DNA from: Trichomonas tenax
Taxonomy: Eukaryota; Parabasalia; Trichomonadida; Trichomonadidae
Direction of reading: 5' to 3'
NCBI GenBank assembly: GCA_023091735.1
Contig: JALKBU010000628.1
Coordinates: 1-30,083 of the forward strand
DNA: 30,083 bases
Shown: piece by piece, positions 9,096 to 19,237 of the stretch
How positions within the stretch are numbered: the stretch's first letter is position 1
How the letters are laid out: each line of letters opens with the position of its first letter
Notes under the pieces: model-generated
The model's database searches: none
What the model was told of the DNA's origin: nothing
What the model saw: only the letters and a program-made list of their open reading frames with translations
Translations under genes and position numbers: made by a program

Positions 9096-12000
9096 TCATT
9101 CCGATATTGAAGAGAAATTGGATGAGGTGTATTTCATTTTCTCTTTCTTTCTGCAGTGAATAAACCTGCAAATGAATAAGGATATAATAACAAAAATCAT
9201 TAAGCCAAGTGAAGCACTTAAGACGCTGATAGCTATAACATATGATTGTGGAAATGGCTCTGGTTCATATTTAACAAAACGAATCTGAAGAACTGAGTTG
9301 ACTTGATTAGGCTGTGCATAATACTTTTCATTGTTAATATTAAACTCTGTATTGACCAAAACAACTTTGCTGGCCCATCTTTCTATAAAATTAGTTGACA
9401 TCGAGTGTACAATAGGTATTGTATCACGAAGTTCAGTCACATCACCTTGGAAGTCGATTTCAACATCAGATGGAACAGATTCTTGATAATTTGATATCTG
9501 CTGTATCAAGTAACCACAGTTTTTGCCTGTAACGCCCTCGAATCTGATAACTGCTTGTACAAGATCACAGTCGGTGATCAAAAGTTGAGTATTCATTGGT
9601 ATCAAGACGTATCCTGAGATTGTTATAGCATTTATTACAACTGAAACATTTTCTTCCATGATTATACTTGTAATAATCGGTCTTAACTCGATGGAAATAA
9701 CTGAAAATGATAAAGTAATGCTCTGTCTCACGAATAAAGTACCAAATGTGATAATCGTACGTGTGATAACTTTAACATCTCCCAAAAATGCATTTTCAAT
9801 AATTTGATCAGGGAATCGTAATCTTGGTAAATAAGCAGATATTTCAAGAAAAGATACATCCGCAAAATGAATTGGATTGAAGAAATACCTTTGATCAATT
9901 CCATAATTCGAAGAATCGTCCCATTGTATGATTATTAAATGAAGAATCGATTTTTAACGTCATCCTGAGTAAAGGTGAAATTGTTGAAATGAGACCAATG
10001 TTGGAACATAGTGTCGTAACATTTTCCTTTATATGGAGACCAATAAGCTGGCTTTTACATAAGAAGTTCAGCTGCGGAATTCTTGAGTTCGGGACATGAT
10101 TAGTGTTGAATACAACAGAAGTGTTTGTGACCTTGATGAGAACATAAGGTGTATCAATCATGCAGTTAACGACTCTGAAATAATCGATGATACTTTCATC
10201 CAATTCGGAGAAATCGATTGTCAACTTCACATCCGAAAGATTGTAGTTGTTGTACACGTTTTGGCTGATGCTGGAGTGATTCACTAACGTTAGCTGCTTG
10301 ATTGGAAATAAATTATTTTTGCCTTTCACGACAGTGTCAAGATTGATACTAGAAATGGTCAAAGTTTTGACATATTCACTTGGCTCTATTGTGACATTTA
10401 ATGTCTGGTTAGAGATTGAAACAATAGACACATCAACGGCAGATTTCAAACGATCGAAATAAAGAGGAACTGTTGTGCTCCTAAACAAAATTAAATCTGA
10501 TTGTTTGCGTTTCTCTTGTAACTAAATTGATCCATTGTGAAATGTTTTCGTTATCAAAGACGAAATAATGTCCATCGCAATCACTGTTTGAGTCCGGATT
10601 GTAGCAAAGCTCAATATCAATTTCTCTTGGTGAACTTGTGTAATATATTCCAACACATGTTTGATCGGTGCTGACAACTTCGCAAATTTTGTTATAATTG
10701 AATTTCTTCGATGTGTGGATATTCATTGTGTACTTTAGTATATCACAGGATATGTTTCGTGCGCAAAGGAACCAAAATCGCTTATTTTTATTTCTCTGAA
10801 TAATATCTTCCGCGGGAAGTTCTGTCTTTGGATAGTAAAGGTCAACCTTCACGGAATCGAGATGTGTGTTCTGCATAAAAAATCATGTGTGCTGCGTTAA
10901 TGTTGGTGAAAATTTATAATTTATCGAGTTTTTGAAATTTGTGCTGTTTGTGTGTATGACTGTGTCCTGCATAGATATGTCGAAATCAACTGTGAATGTT
11001 ATATTTGGAAAATCCATGTTCATGTTTTTGTAGAATGTTAATGATAATGTGTTGATATTCATTGGGTGTAATGATACCAACTCAGGCTTTTCGAGGAATA
11101 TAATATTCTGCAATTCGAGTGTTAAGTTTGATGGCGTAAAAATTTTAATTGTACCGTATTTAAATTTGAAAGAGTTGATTTCAACTCCTGTTGCAACATA
11201 TAGCTTGAGATCTGTCCCTTTTGTTGTCCTAATCTGGAAAGGAACGAGTGCAACTGCATTTGAAAAGATTATTGTTCCATTATAAACATCGATGAACGAT
11301 AAATAGCTTCTATACGTGTTGATGGTGTTAATGAAGTATAATGTGCTTCCATTCCTAACATCGAGGAGCGCATTCACTAAAGCAGCGAATTCAATGTACC
11401 ACATGACATTGACAAATGTTTCAGGGGAACTGAGAACGAATTGGATGTTCTGATGGCACTGAAATATGATATCAAACTTAAAATCTGTTGCAGGATAAAG
11501 CAATTTAATAATTGTTGGATATGTAGTCATATAACACTTCTCTGGATAAATATAAATGAATGAATCTACTGCATATCTACCTGGGAACTGAAAAAACGTA
11601 ATGTTTGAGTGCCTTGATTGTGGAAATGGCATTTTTGATTTTACAATATTGACTGAGCCTGCTTCTACTTTATCAAAACATATTAAATTGGTCATAGTCG
11701 TCACCAGCTGATAGGCGACACTGAGTTTAACGATTAAATTGTTAACATTTGTTGTGCAATCAATTAATTCCATATTTTCGAATAGTAAATGGCTGCATTT
11801 CGAATTGGAGTTTATAAGGATGTCTACATTTGTGAGATAAATCGAGTTTTTCGAGATATAAATTGAATAATTAAATAATATGAAAGGATTTCTGTAAATT
11901 GTCAACGAGGCCATCTGCAGTCAATCCAAATCGACGGAAAATCGCGTTGTATTTGAGTTAAACAGATGATACATCAATGAATTGTTTGAAGCATAGCTGT

Positions 12001-12178
12001 AAGTATCATTCATATCATCCAAAACGACTTCACCCTCACTGCACTTCGATCCTGGATCACTGTCCGCGTAGCAATATGTTACCGATAATGCGTGGGTTAA
12101 AAAAAAAGCAAAACATTCAAAAAAAATTGAATTTGTATTGGAATTTGATTTTATTTGAAGAGCGGCGGTGGTCGGCAC
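9096..12178 (-). pseudogene. Broken gene for a large type I membrane surface protein
   Basis: Five minus-strand open segments line up end to end and form what was one ~1,000-residue protein. It had an N-terminal hydrophobic signal-like segment, a long Asn/Thr/Ser-rich extracellular part with many N-glycosylation-type NxS/T sites, one membrane helix near the C-terminus (VIAISVLSASLGLMIFVIIS) and a short basic tail ending SSISE. Breaks seen: in-frame TGA at 11921-11923, with the frame continuing directly into the next segment; in-frame TGA at 10883-10885, again continuing in frame; a frame change near 10481-10490; a frame change near 9930-9945, after which the open frame runs through 9786-9894. 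Near the 5' end a nine-base A run on the plus strand (12099-12107) separates a plausible ATG (12114-12116) from the rest by one base. The segments above 9785 were found on non-ATG starts. Composition suggests a beta-helix-type adhesin, but the family is not identified. Confidence 0.75.
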
Positions 12179-12846
12179 ACTTTTATCAAAATTAGTCTAA
12201 ATATAGACTCTTCATCCTGTTTCCAATATTATTTCCAAACCGAAATTGGAAGATTGCAAGATGTTATTATTTAAGCTTTACATGTCATAATGACAAATAT
12301 TGATTATTTTGTGATATTTACATGGCATTTTATCGAAGTTTATACATTCACCTTTGCTCATCTAGTTTAATCATATATCTATTGGTAAAAAGATAAAATT
12401 ACTATTTCATTCAGTGAATCCTTGCAAAGTTTCAAATTATTATATATTTTTTGAGATAACATTTTTTTCATTGGATTTCTTTTATTGAATTGCTTCATAT
12501 TCTGGAAGTAATGAAGCATATTTATCTCGAAACGGAGTCAATGAAATAAGAATTCTTATATTCTTTTTGATTTTGAAAATTCGTGTATCAGACGTTATGA
12601 CATCAAGTTTTGTTTTCAATATATATATATATATTATATCAATCATCGGCGAATTATCAACTAATGATATATGATGAGCTCTTAGAATTTCAAATGATAA
12701 TAAAACAACAAAATTCTAAATTTCCAATGTGCTCGTCGATATCATTTACAAATGCTGATGAAATATCAATAATAACTATATTTATATGTCATTAAATTGT
12801 AATTATATGGTTGCTTTTAATCAATCTTAGATGATAAAATCATCGA
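12179..12846. other. AT-rich spacer with one TTTACATGTCA site and a TA run
   Basis: GCTTTACATGTCATAATGACA lies at about 12275-12294, some 160 bp upstream of the likely start of the surface-protein pseudogene and in the usual orientation relative to neighbouring sites. A short (TA)n run is at ~12618-12634. No gene is recognised. Confidence 0.45.
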
Positions 12847-13428
12847 TTAATCTTTGACCTCTATATTGAAGTTTTCACTCTTTTTGCGATAGTAGTATGT
12901 AAGAGAAATTGCAGTGATTAAAATGATGAGCATAGCAACTGCAGAAATATCAATAATATACCAAACTGCGTTATACATTTTTAAAATTGTGACATGCTCT
13001 GACTCGTAATCAGAATAGAATTTGCAATTGACAAAAAATTTGATGTAGGTTGAAATAAGCAATTACAAATTACCGAGTTTGAGACTGTGAAATCTCTCAA
13101 AGAAATATCCTTGTATGTTAAATTGATAAAGTTGCAATAATCAATTTTTGACTGCAGTAATTGGAAAGCGAAAAAGTATATTTGCAAATTCTAACAATAT
13201 GAGTATGATAATGAAAAATGGCAAAATTAAATGCTACATAGGTCATACTATTGTCTGAAATATTGTTGCCATAACTCTGCTTTTCGCAGTGAAATAGCAA
13301 TAATTCATCATATTTTGAATTGGAAATTAATGGAGAATCTATTATATTTTGGGATAGGCAATTACTTATTAATTGTGCATTTGATGTTGCTGAATTATGT
13401 TTGCTGGATTTCGTGAAACAGCAAACTT
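12847..13428 (-). pseudogene. Second decayed surface-protein gene fragment (C-terminal part)
   Basis: Three overlapping minus-strand frames together read as the C-terminal end of a membrane protein. The most N-terminal piece (from ~13428 to 13118) contains short ISNC/FHC-type repeats. The next (13187 to 12981) has similar units (DYCNFINLTYKDIS, VICNCLFQ) typical of parallel beta-helix adhesin repeats. The last (13062 to 12847) carries a membrane helix (IIDISAVAMLIILITAISLTYYY), then a basic stop and the short tail NFNIEVKD. Continuity needs at least two frame changes (near 13170 and 13050), and no start is seen upstream because of a TAA near 13427. It lies upstream of, and on the same strand as, the larger broken surface gene, so the two may be remnants of a tandem family. 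Confidence 0.6.
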
Positions 13429-13440
13429 ATTGCGCTCGAC

Positions 13441-13527
13441 ATTGATGATAGAGAGCAATTCAAAATCAATTAAATAATCATCTTTCATATTGATGATAGG
13501 GAGCAAATAATTAGTGAGCTAATTATT
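13441..13527. repeat. Short direct repeat plus a 9-bp palindrome
   Basis: ATTGATGATAGAGAGCAA at 13441 recurs as ATTGATGATAGGGAGCAA at 13489 (one mismatch). The second copy runs into AATAATTAG-TGAG-CTAATTATT (13506-13527), a perfect 9-bp inverted repeat. It lies just upstream of the second decayed surface gene and its role is unknown. Confidence 0.6.
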
Positions 13528-13943
13528 CTTCAACTAAAATATATCCGCACTGGTCATATAAGTTCCTGGAATTCATTAAAACTATTTCGTAACAATTTAT
13601 TGTTATGTGCATATGAAAAAAATATATAAATTTGGTGTAAAACCAGTAGCACTAGAGTCTAAATCATTAAATAGGCAATCTACAACAAATTTTTCGGTGT
13701 ATTCAGTATTTCTGGACATCAAGAAATCCTTTTAGTAAATATTTGATATTGGCATGACGCAAAAATGCAGCGTTGTACATGGATAACATGTGCTAAAGGC
13801 CTAATTATATCTATTACAATCAACTTATGAATCATTTCCATAAAAAAAGATTATGACATGTAAATTTTCGGTCTTGAAACGTAGAAATATGAGGGATTGC
13901 CACTTCATTTGCCCCTAATTTAAAAAGTGTCAAAATAATTTTA
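13528..13943. other. Intergenic region upstream of TRAPPC2-like gene
   Basis: No gene is seen. Two candidate control sites are near the end: TTATGACATGTAAATTT (13851-13867), the recurrent motif in inverted orientation, and AAAAAGTGTCA (13922-13932), 11 bp before the start codon. Confidence 0.45.
13922..13932 (+). promoter_or_regulatory. AAAAAGTGTCA core-promoter-like motif
   Basis: The same AAAAGTG(A/T)CA sequence lies 2-14 bp before the starts of three other genes here. Trichomonad mRNAs are known to have very short 5' leaders, so a core element this close to the ATG is plausible; function is inferred from position only. Confidence 0.4.
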
Positions 13944-14330
13944 ATGTTTGCAGTTGTAGGAAATAATAATCTGCTTTTTTCAATGGAATTAACAGCTCTT
14001 GACCCCGCTGCCAGTGATAAATCATATCAGTACCAATTCATTCTTTATGCTTCGCTCGATTCTCTTGATCTCAAGGATCAAAACGCCTTCCGCGATTGCA
14101 TCGATACATCCGAACAGAACTCAATTAGCGCATATGTCACTGCTGGACAAACAGCTTTTCTTCTTTTACATCCGAAGAAGAAAAGTGATTCAATTAAAAA
14201 ATTCTTCAAGCATGTTCACACTGCCTACGCCGAGCTTTTGATGAATCCATTCTACCAAGTTGGATCACCTATCGAGGATGAGAAGTTTAAGAAAGCCGTT
14301 CAGGAAGCAGTAAGCATTATTGTTGGTTAA
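13944..14330 (+). CDS. TRAPPC2: TRAPP complex subunit 2 (sedlin/Trs20)
   Basis: The 128-residue protein matches the sedlin family over its whole length (usual length ~140). The N-terminus FAVVGNNNLLFSMEL corresponds to the family's opening beta strands around a (V/I)VG...P(V/L)FE-type motif. ISAYVTAGQTAFLLLH (61-76) matches the family's S(A/V)FVTAGH..F..LH segment, and FFKHVHTAYAELLMNPFY (87-104) matches FF..VY..Y.K..MNPFY, followed by the SPI motif. The product is a small longin-like core subunit of TRAPP complexes, which act as Rab GEFs and tethers in ER-Golgi traffic. The start is set by the conserved N-terminus. The stop codon overlaps TAAA, a likely poly(A) signal in trichomonads. Confidence 0.92.
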   Translation: MFAVVGNNNLLFSMELTALDPAASDKSYQYQFILYASLDSLDLKDQNAFRDCIDTSEQNSISAYVTAGQTAFLLLHPKKKSDSIKKFFKHVHTAYAELLMNPFYQVGSPIEDEKFKKAVQEAVSIIVG

Positions 14331-14758
14331 ATTTCATTTATTCACTATTAAAATTATACTTTTCGACAACGCATATCGATTACATGATAGAACATTATGT
14401 AATTTTTAAAATTGAATAATATATCTTGATTTGATAAGTTTCTAATCTTAATTCAACTATGAATATATTTTGAATAGCTTCATAGCGGTTGTCTGGGTAG
14501 TCCTATTTCTTAAATATTAAATATCATAACAAAATATTTCTTGAAATATGCTGATAATGGAAGAAATAAATTTCATTCTTTGCGTCTATTTAATGGCGTG
14601 TTTTTTGTGGTTAAAATAACAATAATAAAACTTTCCTAAAAAAAATTATTAAGAAGAAAGTGATACATTATATTGCAAAAAGTGAAAACCTTTGATTGCC
14701 TATTTAAATGCACTATAAATCTTTTAGAGAAGAATTTTTTGAAAAATAAAAAATATAA
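14331..14758. other. Intergenic region upstream of bromodomain-like gene
   Basis: AT-rich, with no gene recognised. AAAAAGTGAAAA (about 14677-14688), a variant of the recurrent start-proximal motif, lies ~70 bp before the next start codon. Confidence 0.4.
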
Positions 14759-15181
14759 ATGAATCAATTTCAGAAAGCTTGGTGTCTGGAAGTTATCAAC
14801 GAGCTTCTTGCGAACAAACTTTCGCTTCCTTTCCATGATTCTCTGGGCTCTGGACTTACAATTTTGCGCCCAACAACTGCAGATCTTAAATCTGAAGAAG
14901 TTTGCACTCTAACACTCAAAAAAGTCAAAGAAAATTTAATCCGCGATAAATATAAAAAGATGAAAGACTTCGGAAACGCTGTTAACGAAGTTTGGAGATA
15001 TTCATTTACAAATTTTAAGGAACCATCGCTATTTTACATGACCACAAAGATCCTCTCTGACTGGTTTAGAAATAAGTTCGATAACAGACCACGAGCAGAA
15101 ACAGAAAAATGGGTCAAAGATGCTCAACAACTTCAGGCAGATCTTGACGCAGTTCTAAAACAGCTCGAGAAAAAGAAATAA
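14759..15181 (+). CDS. Small bromodomain-like protein
   Basis: The 140-residue protein consists of one bromodomain-like four-helix unit and a short charged tail. Helix Z-like FQKAWCLEVINELLANK (4-20) is followed by PF (24-25), the ZA-loop region with degenerate sequence, a B/C-helix part (FGNAVNEVWRYSFTNFKEPS, 71-90) and a final helix to ~108. The Asn of SFTN (residue 85) sits where bromodomains carry the acetyl-lysine-contacting Asn of the usual YN. The ZA loop lacks an obvious PDYY/PMDL motif, so acetyl-lysine binding is uncertain. Stand-alone bromodomains of this size occur in trichomonads. The C-terminal ~30 residues are coiled and Lys-rich. The start is the first ATG after an A-rich leader. 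Confidence 0.65.
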   Translation: MNQFQKAWCLEVINELLANKLSLPFHDSLGSGLTILRPTTADLKSEEVCTLTLKKVKENLIRDKYKKMKDFGNAVNEVWRYSFTNFKEPSLFYMTTKILSDWFRNKFDNRPRAETEKWVKDAQQLQADLDAVLKQLEKKK

Positions 15182-15524
15182 CAAGATGGCTGTATCTTCT
15201 TTTGTTTATTAATAAAAATTATAATATGTTTCATAAAATATAAAATTTAACTTAAACGCAACTGTGTAATATGTAGCATTCCTGTGTGAATTAAGAATAT
15301 TATATCTATTGATCAGTTTATTTTTTTGATATAAAACATTTTGAAAAAATCTTTGATAAAACTATAAAAGAATTAAACTTTGATTGAACCAGGGTGGAGG
15401 AATGAATGAATTTTAATGGATTTGGTACGATGAAACAAAAGCCAATTGATTTCTTTATTCTTCAATAAAAAATTTATAATAGTGGACAATGCCAAGGCAG
15501 TAAGATTAAGATAAATAACAACAT
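15182..15524. other. AT-rich convergent intergenic stretch
   Basis: This is the 3' flank of the bromodomain-like gene (plus) and of the small basic protein gene (minus). Nothing recognisable beyond possible poly(A) TAAA/AATAAA signals for both. Confidence 0.5.
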
Positions 15525-15833
15525 TTAATGGCGAGACTTTTTGGTCAAAATTGCTTCGACATAAACGGTATATCCGTTGATATTGATTTTCTGATCTCTT
15601 GCAATGCTTTCAATGTCACTGCGTGGTAATCTGCATTGTAATATCTTTTGTTTTCCAGAGTCTTCACGGCGTCTTGACCTTTCGTCATCTCTATTCTGTT
15701 GTTTTTCCTTACGCTTTGCTTCTTTTGCTTCAGCTGCGATCTCATCGAGACCTCTGTCAAGTAATGAAGAGCGTTTTTGCTCTTCTTCAGATTTCTTTGC
15801 AGGAATTATTGCAATAAAACCTTCCTTACTCAT
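15525..15833 (-). CDS. Small charged protein, family not recognised
   Basis: The 102-residue protein has an N-terminal IAIIPAKKSEEEQ segment, a highly charged E/K/R helix (~17-62) and a C-terminal ~40-residue portion with alternating hydrophobics (ILQCRLPRSDIESIARDQ.., YTVYVEAILTKK) that may form a small folded beta/alpha unit. There is no membrane segment. Composition and a GC content above the flanks support real coding. It is divergently arranged with the GP63-like gene across 51 bp. Function is unknown; an RNA- or nucleosome-associated role is conceivable from the charge but not shown. Confidence 0.65.
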   Translation of the reverse strand: MSKEGFIAIIPAKKSEEEQKRSSLLDRGLDEIAAEAKEAKRKEKQQNRDDERSRRREDSGKQKILQCRLPRSDIESIARDQKININGYTVYVEAILTKKSRH

Positions 15834-15884
15834 CTGTCGCTGTCACTTTTTATAAGAGAAAAAGTATAAATTTAATTTTATTTA
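15834..15884. promoter_or_regulatory. 51-bp bidirectional promoter region
   Basis: The region between divergent start codons is only 51 bp and contains TGTCACTTTTTATAA (15841-15855). Read on the minus strand it is AAAAAGTGACA ending 7 bp before the minus-strand ATG; read on the plus strand, TCACTTT resembles the trichomonad initiator consensus TCA(Y)(W). It must serve both genes unless transcripts overlap. Confidence 0.55.
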
Positions 15885-17576
15885 ATGATAAATTTACTTT
15901 TTCTTATCAGCTTTTCATCAGATTTGGTTTCAAATGCTGTAACTTGGATAAATCCATCCAAAGTTCCATATGAATACCTAGATGAGAAAGATTTTCAGCG
16001 AATTCCGCTTGAATTGGAAATTAACGTTGAAAATCTTCGCAATGGAGCTGATGAATTCCAATGCTCCGCGGTGGATCAAAACATCACGTGGAATGGCTAC
16101 AAATATACTTGCAAAGAAGAAGATATTATAACAAATCAAAAAATGGACGCTTTTCAAGAAACAGTTATTAACCTAAAAAACTACTTTTCGAAGCTCGTTC
16201 GTGTCAAAAAGACAGATGCTATACCGTTTTCTTCAATAAATTCGACGAAATACGATGATTTGCTTCCAACTAGAGGCAATTTAACAGCAAGCAATTATAT
16301 CATTCTAATATCGAGACCATTCGAATCCGCAGACAAAATGGACAGTGTTAATATCGCATATAACAAATACGGACGCCCGATCGTTTCAGTAATTAACATA
16401 AAAGCAAAATATTTAGATAGTTTCGCTCAAGACATAAAAGGAGAGCAAAGATCAACATTTTTGCTTCTCTTTCATGAAATCATTCATTGTCTTGGATTTA
16501 GAACAGATGAAATTAACCTTTGGATTGATAAATCAACGGGGAAAAGATATGATCCACTCCCTATATACAACTATACTCTTCCGAATTCAACGAAAAATTT
16601 CATATTTTTATGCACATATCTCGCAAAACAAGTTGCAAAAAATCGAACAAAACTAGATAAATGGTACGAAAAAGACATGTGCCTGCAGCTCGATGACAAT
16701 GATATGCATTTAAAAGGCAATTTATATGCATTAGATGTAATGGCCAAACCAAACTCTCCAAAAACCTTTATAACAGATGCCTCTCTTGCTGTAATTGAAG
16801 ATATGGGTTGGTACACTGTCGATTTTTCGTACTCAGAATGCTCAACCTGGTCGAATTTTATTTTTGATAATTTAACTTGGATTGAGAGTTTAACGACAAA
16901 GCTGCCATCTCAATTCCCAAAGGAACTGCTTTTTGATGCATTAGATACATTTTATCCTTCATTCGACTTCAGAGGTTATTTCAATTCAAGTAATTCAGGA
17001 ATTAATAAGATCAACATGACGAAATTAGACAACTATTATGATCTGAATATGTCTATATATGGCAAATATAACTATTACGATTATGCACCACTTTTGATCT
17101 CCGAAAAAGATTGCACACCAAATTGGGCTGTTGCTCTTCTATATCCTAATCAGACGCAGACGGTTTTTTGCGCACCCCTGAGCTATAACTCCACGCACGT
17201 TTTTATCGCCCTAGAGACGAATATCAGCTGTGAGAAAGGAAGCGTTTATAATGGTGGAAATGTTACTTGTCCATCATTGAAATTGATAAATAAGGTAACA
17301 TCATGTGAGAACATGAGAGGTTCTAATTACACTCACCAGACACTCCCATCAGAATCTAAGAGACACTCATTGACTGTTTGGTTCCTCATCATTGGTTTCA
17401 TTGTCTTTTTAGCTCTTGTAGGAGCAGCTGGAGCCATTTGGAAATATTATAATTATATAGATAACCAGCCCGATCCACACGACGAGTTTAAGAAGATGAA
17501 TGGGACAGATGTTGAGTATACCACAGATCAAGTTACTGAGCCAATAAATGCAGAAGAATCTGATCCCGAAATGTAA
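15885..17576 (+). CDS. GP63/leishmanolysin-like metalloprotease (MEROPS M8), membrane-anchored
   Basis: The 563-residue protein has an N-terminal signal peptide (about 1-18), a zinc-protease core and one C-terminal membrane helix (~495-519, VWFLIIGFIVFLALVGAAGA) with a 44-residue acidic tail. The active site HEIIHCLGF begins at H197, giving zinc ligands H197 and H201 and catalytic E198. The third ligand is most likely H275 (MHLKG), 11 residues before the Met-turn M286 (DVMAKP), the same spacing as H334-M345 in Leishmania GP63. The motif after it (ASLAVIEDMGWYTVDFS) is typical of M8. All catalytic residues are present, so it should be active. Many NxS/T sites and Cys fit an extracellular ectodomain. 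In trichomonads GP63-like genes form large families linked to surface proteolysis and host-cell contact; that role is inferred. Divergent from the small basic protein gene. Confidence 0.92.
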   Translation: MINLLFLISFSSDLVSNAVTWINPSKVPYEYLDEKDFQRIPLELEINVENLRNGADEFQCSAVDQNITWNGYKYTCKEEDIITNQKMDAFQETVINLKNYFSKLVRVKKTDAIPFSSINSTKYDDLLPTRGNLTASNYIILISRPFESADKMDSVNIAYNKYGRPIVSVINIKAKYLDSFAQDIKGEQRSTFLLLFHEIIHCLGFRTDEINLWIDKSTGKRYDPLPIYNYTLPNSTKNFIFLCTYLAKQVAKNRTKLDKWYEKDMCLQLDDNDMHLKGNLYALDVMAKPNSPKTFITDASLAVIEDMGWYTVDFSYSECSTWSNFIFDNLTWIESLTTKLPSQFPKELLFDALDTFYPSFDFRGYFNSSNSGINKINMTKLDNYYDLNMSIYGKYNYYDYAPLLISEKDCTPNWAVALLYPNQTQTVFCAPLSYNSTHVFIALETNISCEKGSVYNGGNVTCPSLKLINKVTSCENMRGSNYTHQTLPSESKRHSLTVWFLIIGFIVFLALVGAAGAIWKYYNYIDNQPDPHDEFKKMNGTDVEYTTDQVTEPINAEESDPEM

Positions 17577-17687
17577 TGTTTTGTATTTATTTTTTATTAT
17601 GTTTATTGTTATTTATGTTGTTTATGTAAAATATGAGTTATATAAAGTTATAATTTTATGACTAAATACAAACAAGAAAGTTTTATA

Positions 17688-18953
17688 TCATTTATTGGGA
17701 AATGACTTCAGGACTGTTTCATATGCTTGTTTTCCAAGTTTGATCATAAGATCGAGAGAAAGACTGTTTGGAGTACCTCTAGATCTCCACTGAATTGCTT
17801 TATCGCGTGTCAATATATGGTGAACTTGTGCATACGTTGATATCCAAAGATAGTTGTCAACCCAGCGATCAACTTGGATTTCAACAACGCATGTATTCGG
17901 CTGCATGAACAAAGTATTGGCAAATGCAGCACCGTGCATCGCAAAGAATACTTTAAATGAGTTGAATAGTCTAGCTTGCTGTATTAAATCCGACATAATG
18001 TTAGCATTCCTCCAGTTGCATTGTGGCAAATTTGATCGAAGAGCGTAAAGAATTTCATCATAATTTTCAATGTTTCTGTATTGCGTATTCTCACGATTGT
18101 AGAAAATGAATTGGTCAGGAGGATTCTGGTCAAGTCCCGCTCTCTCCATGAAGCGGTTTCTCATATTCACAAGCAAGTCACCAACAAAATGTGTGCAATA
18201 CAAAGGATCGACTGTATAAAGATTTTGGCAAAAAACTGCTGATCCAGGAGAAGGAGTAATCAAATGATCAGAAGACAAGTTAACAAACGAAAGGCACCTA
18301 AAAGCGAAACTTGCATCATTCGTACAAACGATTTTCGATCTTTGAAGAATATTTTGAGGAATCATAATGAGTCTAGGAAGGAAGTCACACATCCAATGTG
18401 CATAAAACCATCCATATTCATGCATAACAACGACAGCAGAATCAACTATAGAGTAACTAAACGAAGATGGGAAATTATGAATCTGAAAATCGTTGCACAC
18501 TCTCCAATGACAGTCACATTGATCAGGATAGAAATTATTGTCTGAAATAACAATGCCTTCGTTGGTTACAAAAACATTTCGCATGTGAGTCAAATAAGCT
18601 TGTGCACTAAGAGCAAAGTTCTTTATTTCGGACTCAGTTGGGATTTTTGCATCATCTCCTAGCTCGCCGACGACTTGAAATGGCTGAACAACTTGAATAT
18701 TGTAAGGTTTAGTGACAAGTACCCTAGAAACTATGTTAGGCATCTTATTCTCGAAGTATGTAGCGTTTGTTGTATTGATTTCGAAAACATCTTTTCCTTT
18801 TGGATTATAAGCATACGAATTTATAGCTAAAGCTTCATCTTGTCCGATCATTTCTTCGCTGTAAACAAATTTCGAGAGGGCTGCGTAAAGAGCGACGAAT
18901 AAAACTCCATAAAAAGGAGCTTCAACTAATCGAACTCTTTTTCGCTTCATCAT
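17688..18953 (-). CDS. GT61/DUF563-like type II membrane glycosyltransferase
   Basis: The 421-residue protein begins with a basic N-terminus and a signal-anchor helix (~12-30, APFYGVLFVALYAALS). The catalytic region carries two signature blocks of the GT61 (DUF563) family: HEYGWFYAHWMCDFLPRL (from H178) and HGAAFANTLFMQPN (from H340), followed by VVEIQ. The family includes EOGT-type O-GlcNAc and plant xylosyl/arabinosyl transferases that act in the ER or Golgi on proteins or glycans; donor and acceptor here cannot be told. Paired Cys residues in the middle (CDCHWRVC) suggest disulfides in the lumen. The start ATG at 18953 precedes the signal anchor. The gene converges with the GP63-like gene, with 111 bp between stops, and its stop overlaps TAAA. 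Confidence 0.82.
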   Translation of the reverse strand: MMKRKRVRLVEAPFYGVLFVALYAALSKFVYSEEMIGQDEALAINSYAYNPKGKDVFEINTTNATYFENKMPNIVSRVLVTKPYNIQVVQPFQVVGELGDDAKIPTESEIKNFALSAQAYLTHMRNVFVTNEGIVISDNNFYPDQCDCHWRVCNDFQIHNFPSSFSYSIVDSAVVVMHEYGWFYAHWMCDFLPRLIMIPQNILQRSKIVCTNDASFAFRCLSFVNLSSDHLITPSPGSAVFCQNLYTVDPLYCTHFVGDLLVNMRNRFMERAGLDQNPPDQFIFYNRENTQYRNIENYDEILYALRSNLPQCNWRNANIMSDLIQQARLFNSFKVFFAMHGAAFANTLFMQPNTCVVEIQVDRWVDNYLWISTYAQVHHILTRDKAIQWRSRGTPNSLSLDLMIKLGKQAYETVLKSFPNK

Positions 18954-18994
18954 TTGTTTATTTTTTTTCGATGCTCACCCTAAATCTTTGAGTT

Positions 18995-19108
18995 TGGCAC
19001 TTTTTCATGAGAGATTTGAGTATGTCTATATCATCCAATTCAGTTACACATGCTGATTATAAATATCATGAAATTACTTGAAAAACCTTTTAGTTATTAT
19101 TCCACAAT
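18995..19108 (+). repeat. Copy A of a ~113-bp intergenic repeat
   Basis: The segment from TGGCACTTTTTCATGAGAG to TTATTATTCCACAA matches 20155-20268 base for base at an offset of 1160 with ~80% identity by eye, in direct orientation. It lies just upstream of the GT61-like gene; the other copy is upstream of the DHHC gene. The copies seem to be a duplicated promoter-side segment. Confidence 0.75.
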
Positions 19109-19199
19109 TTGCTTAAAATATAAATGAGTCTATGACAAAAGTGAACATCAAAAAGTGACCGGTGAACCTTAAAGTCACTTTTCATGAATAAACCGTCAC

Positions 19200-19215
19200 T
19201 TTTTGCGCGGGCAAA
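19200..19215. promoter_or_regulatory. E2F-like site (TTTTTGCGCGGGCAAA)
   Basis: A rare GC-rich island in AT-rich DNA. Its reverse complement TTTGCCCGCGCAAAAA fits the E2F/DP consensus TTTSSCGC. A partner site sharing CCCGCGCAAA lies at 20001-20016. Trichomonad E2F activity is not established here; the call rests on the motif. Confidence 0.4.
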
Positions 19216-19237
19216 TTGTCACCTTTATAAAAAGTGT

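Noticed and set aside
10883..11923. UGA recoding or selenocysteine in the surface gene
   Set aside because: Additional frame changes in the same gene make a pseudogene simpler, and other genes here end normally with TGA, TAA or TAG.
18264..18545. 93-codon plus-strand frame
   Set aside because: Antisense within the GT61-like gene, whose signature motifs settle the coding strand.
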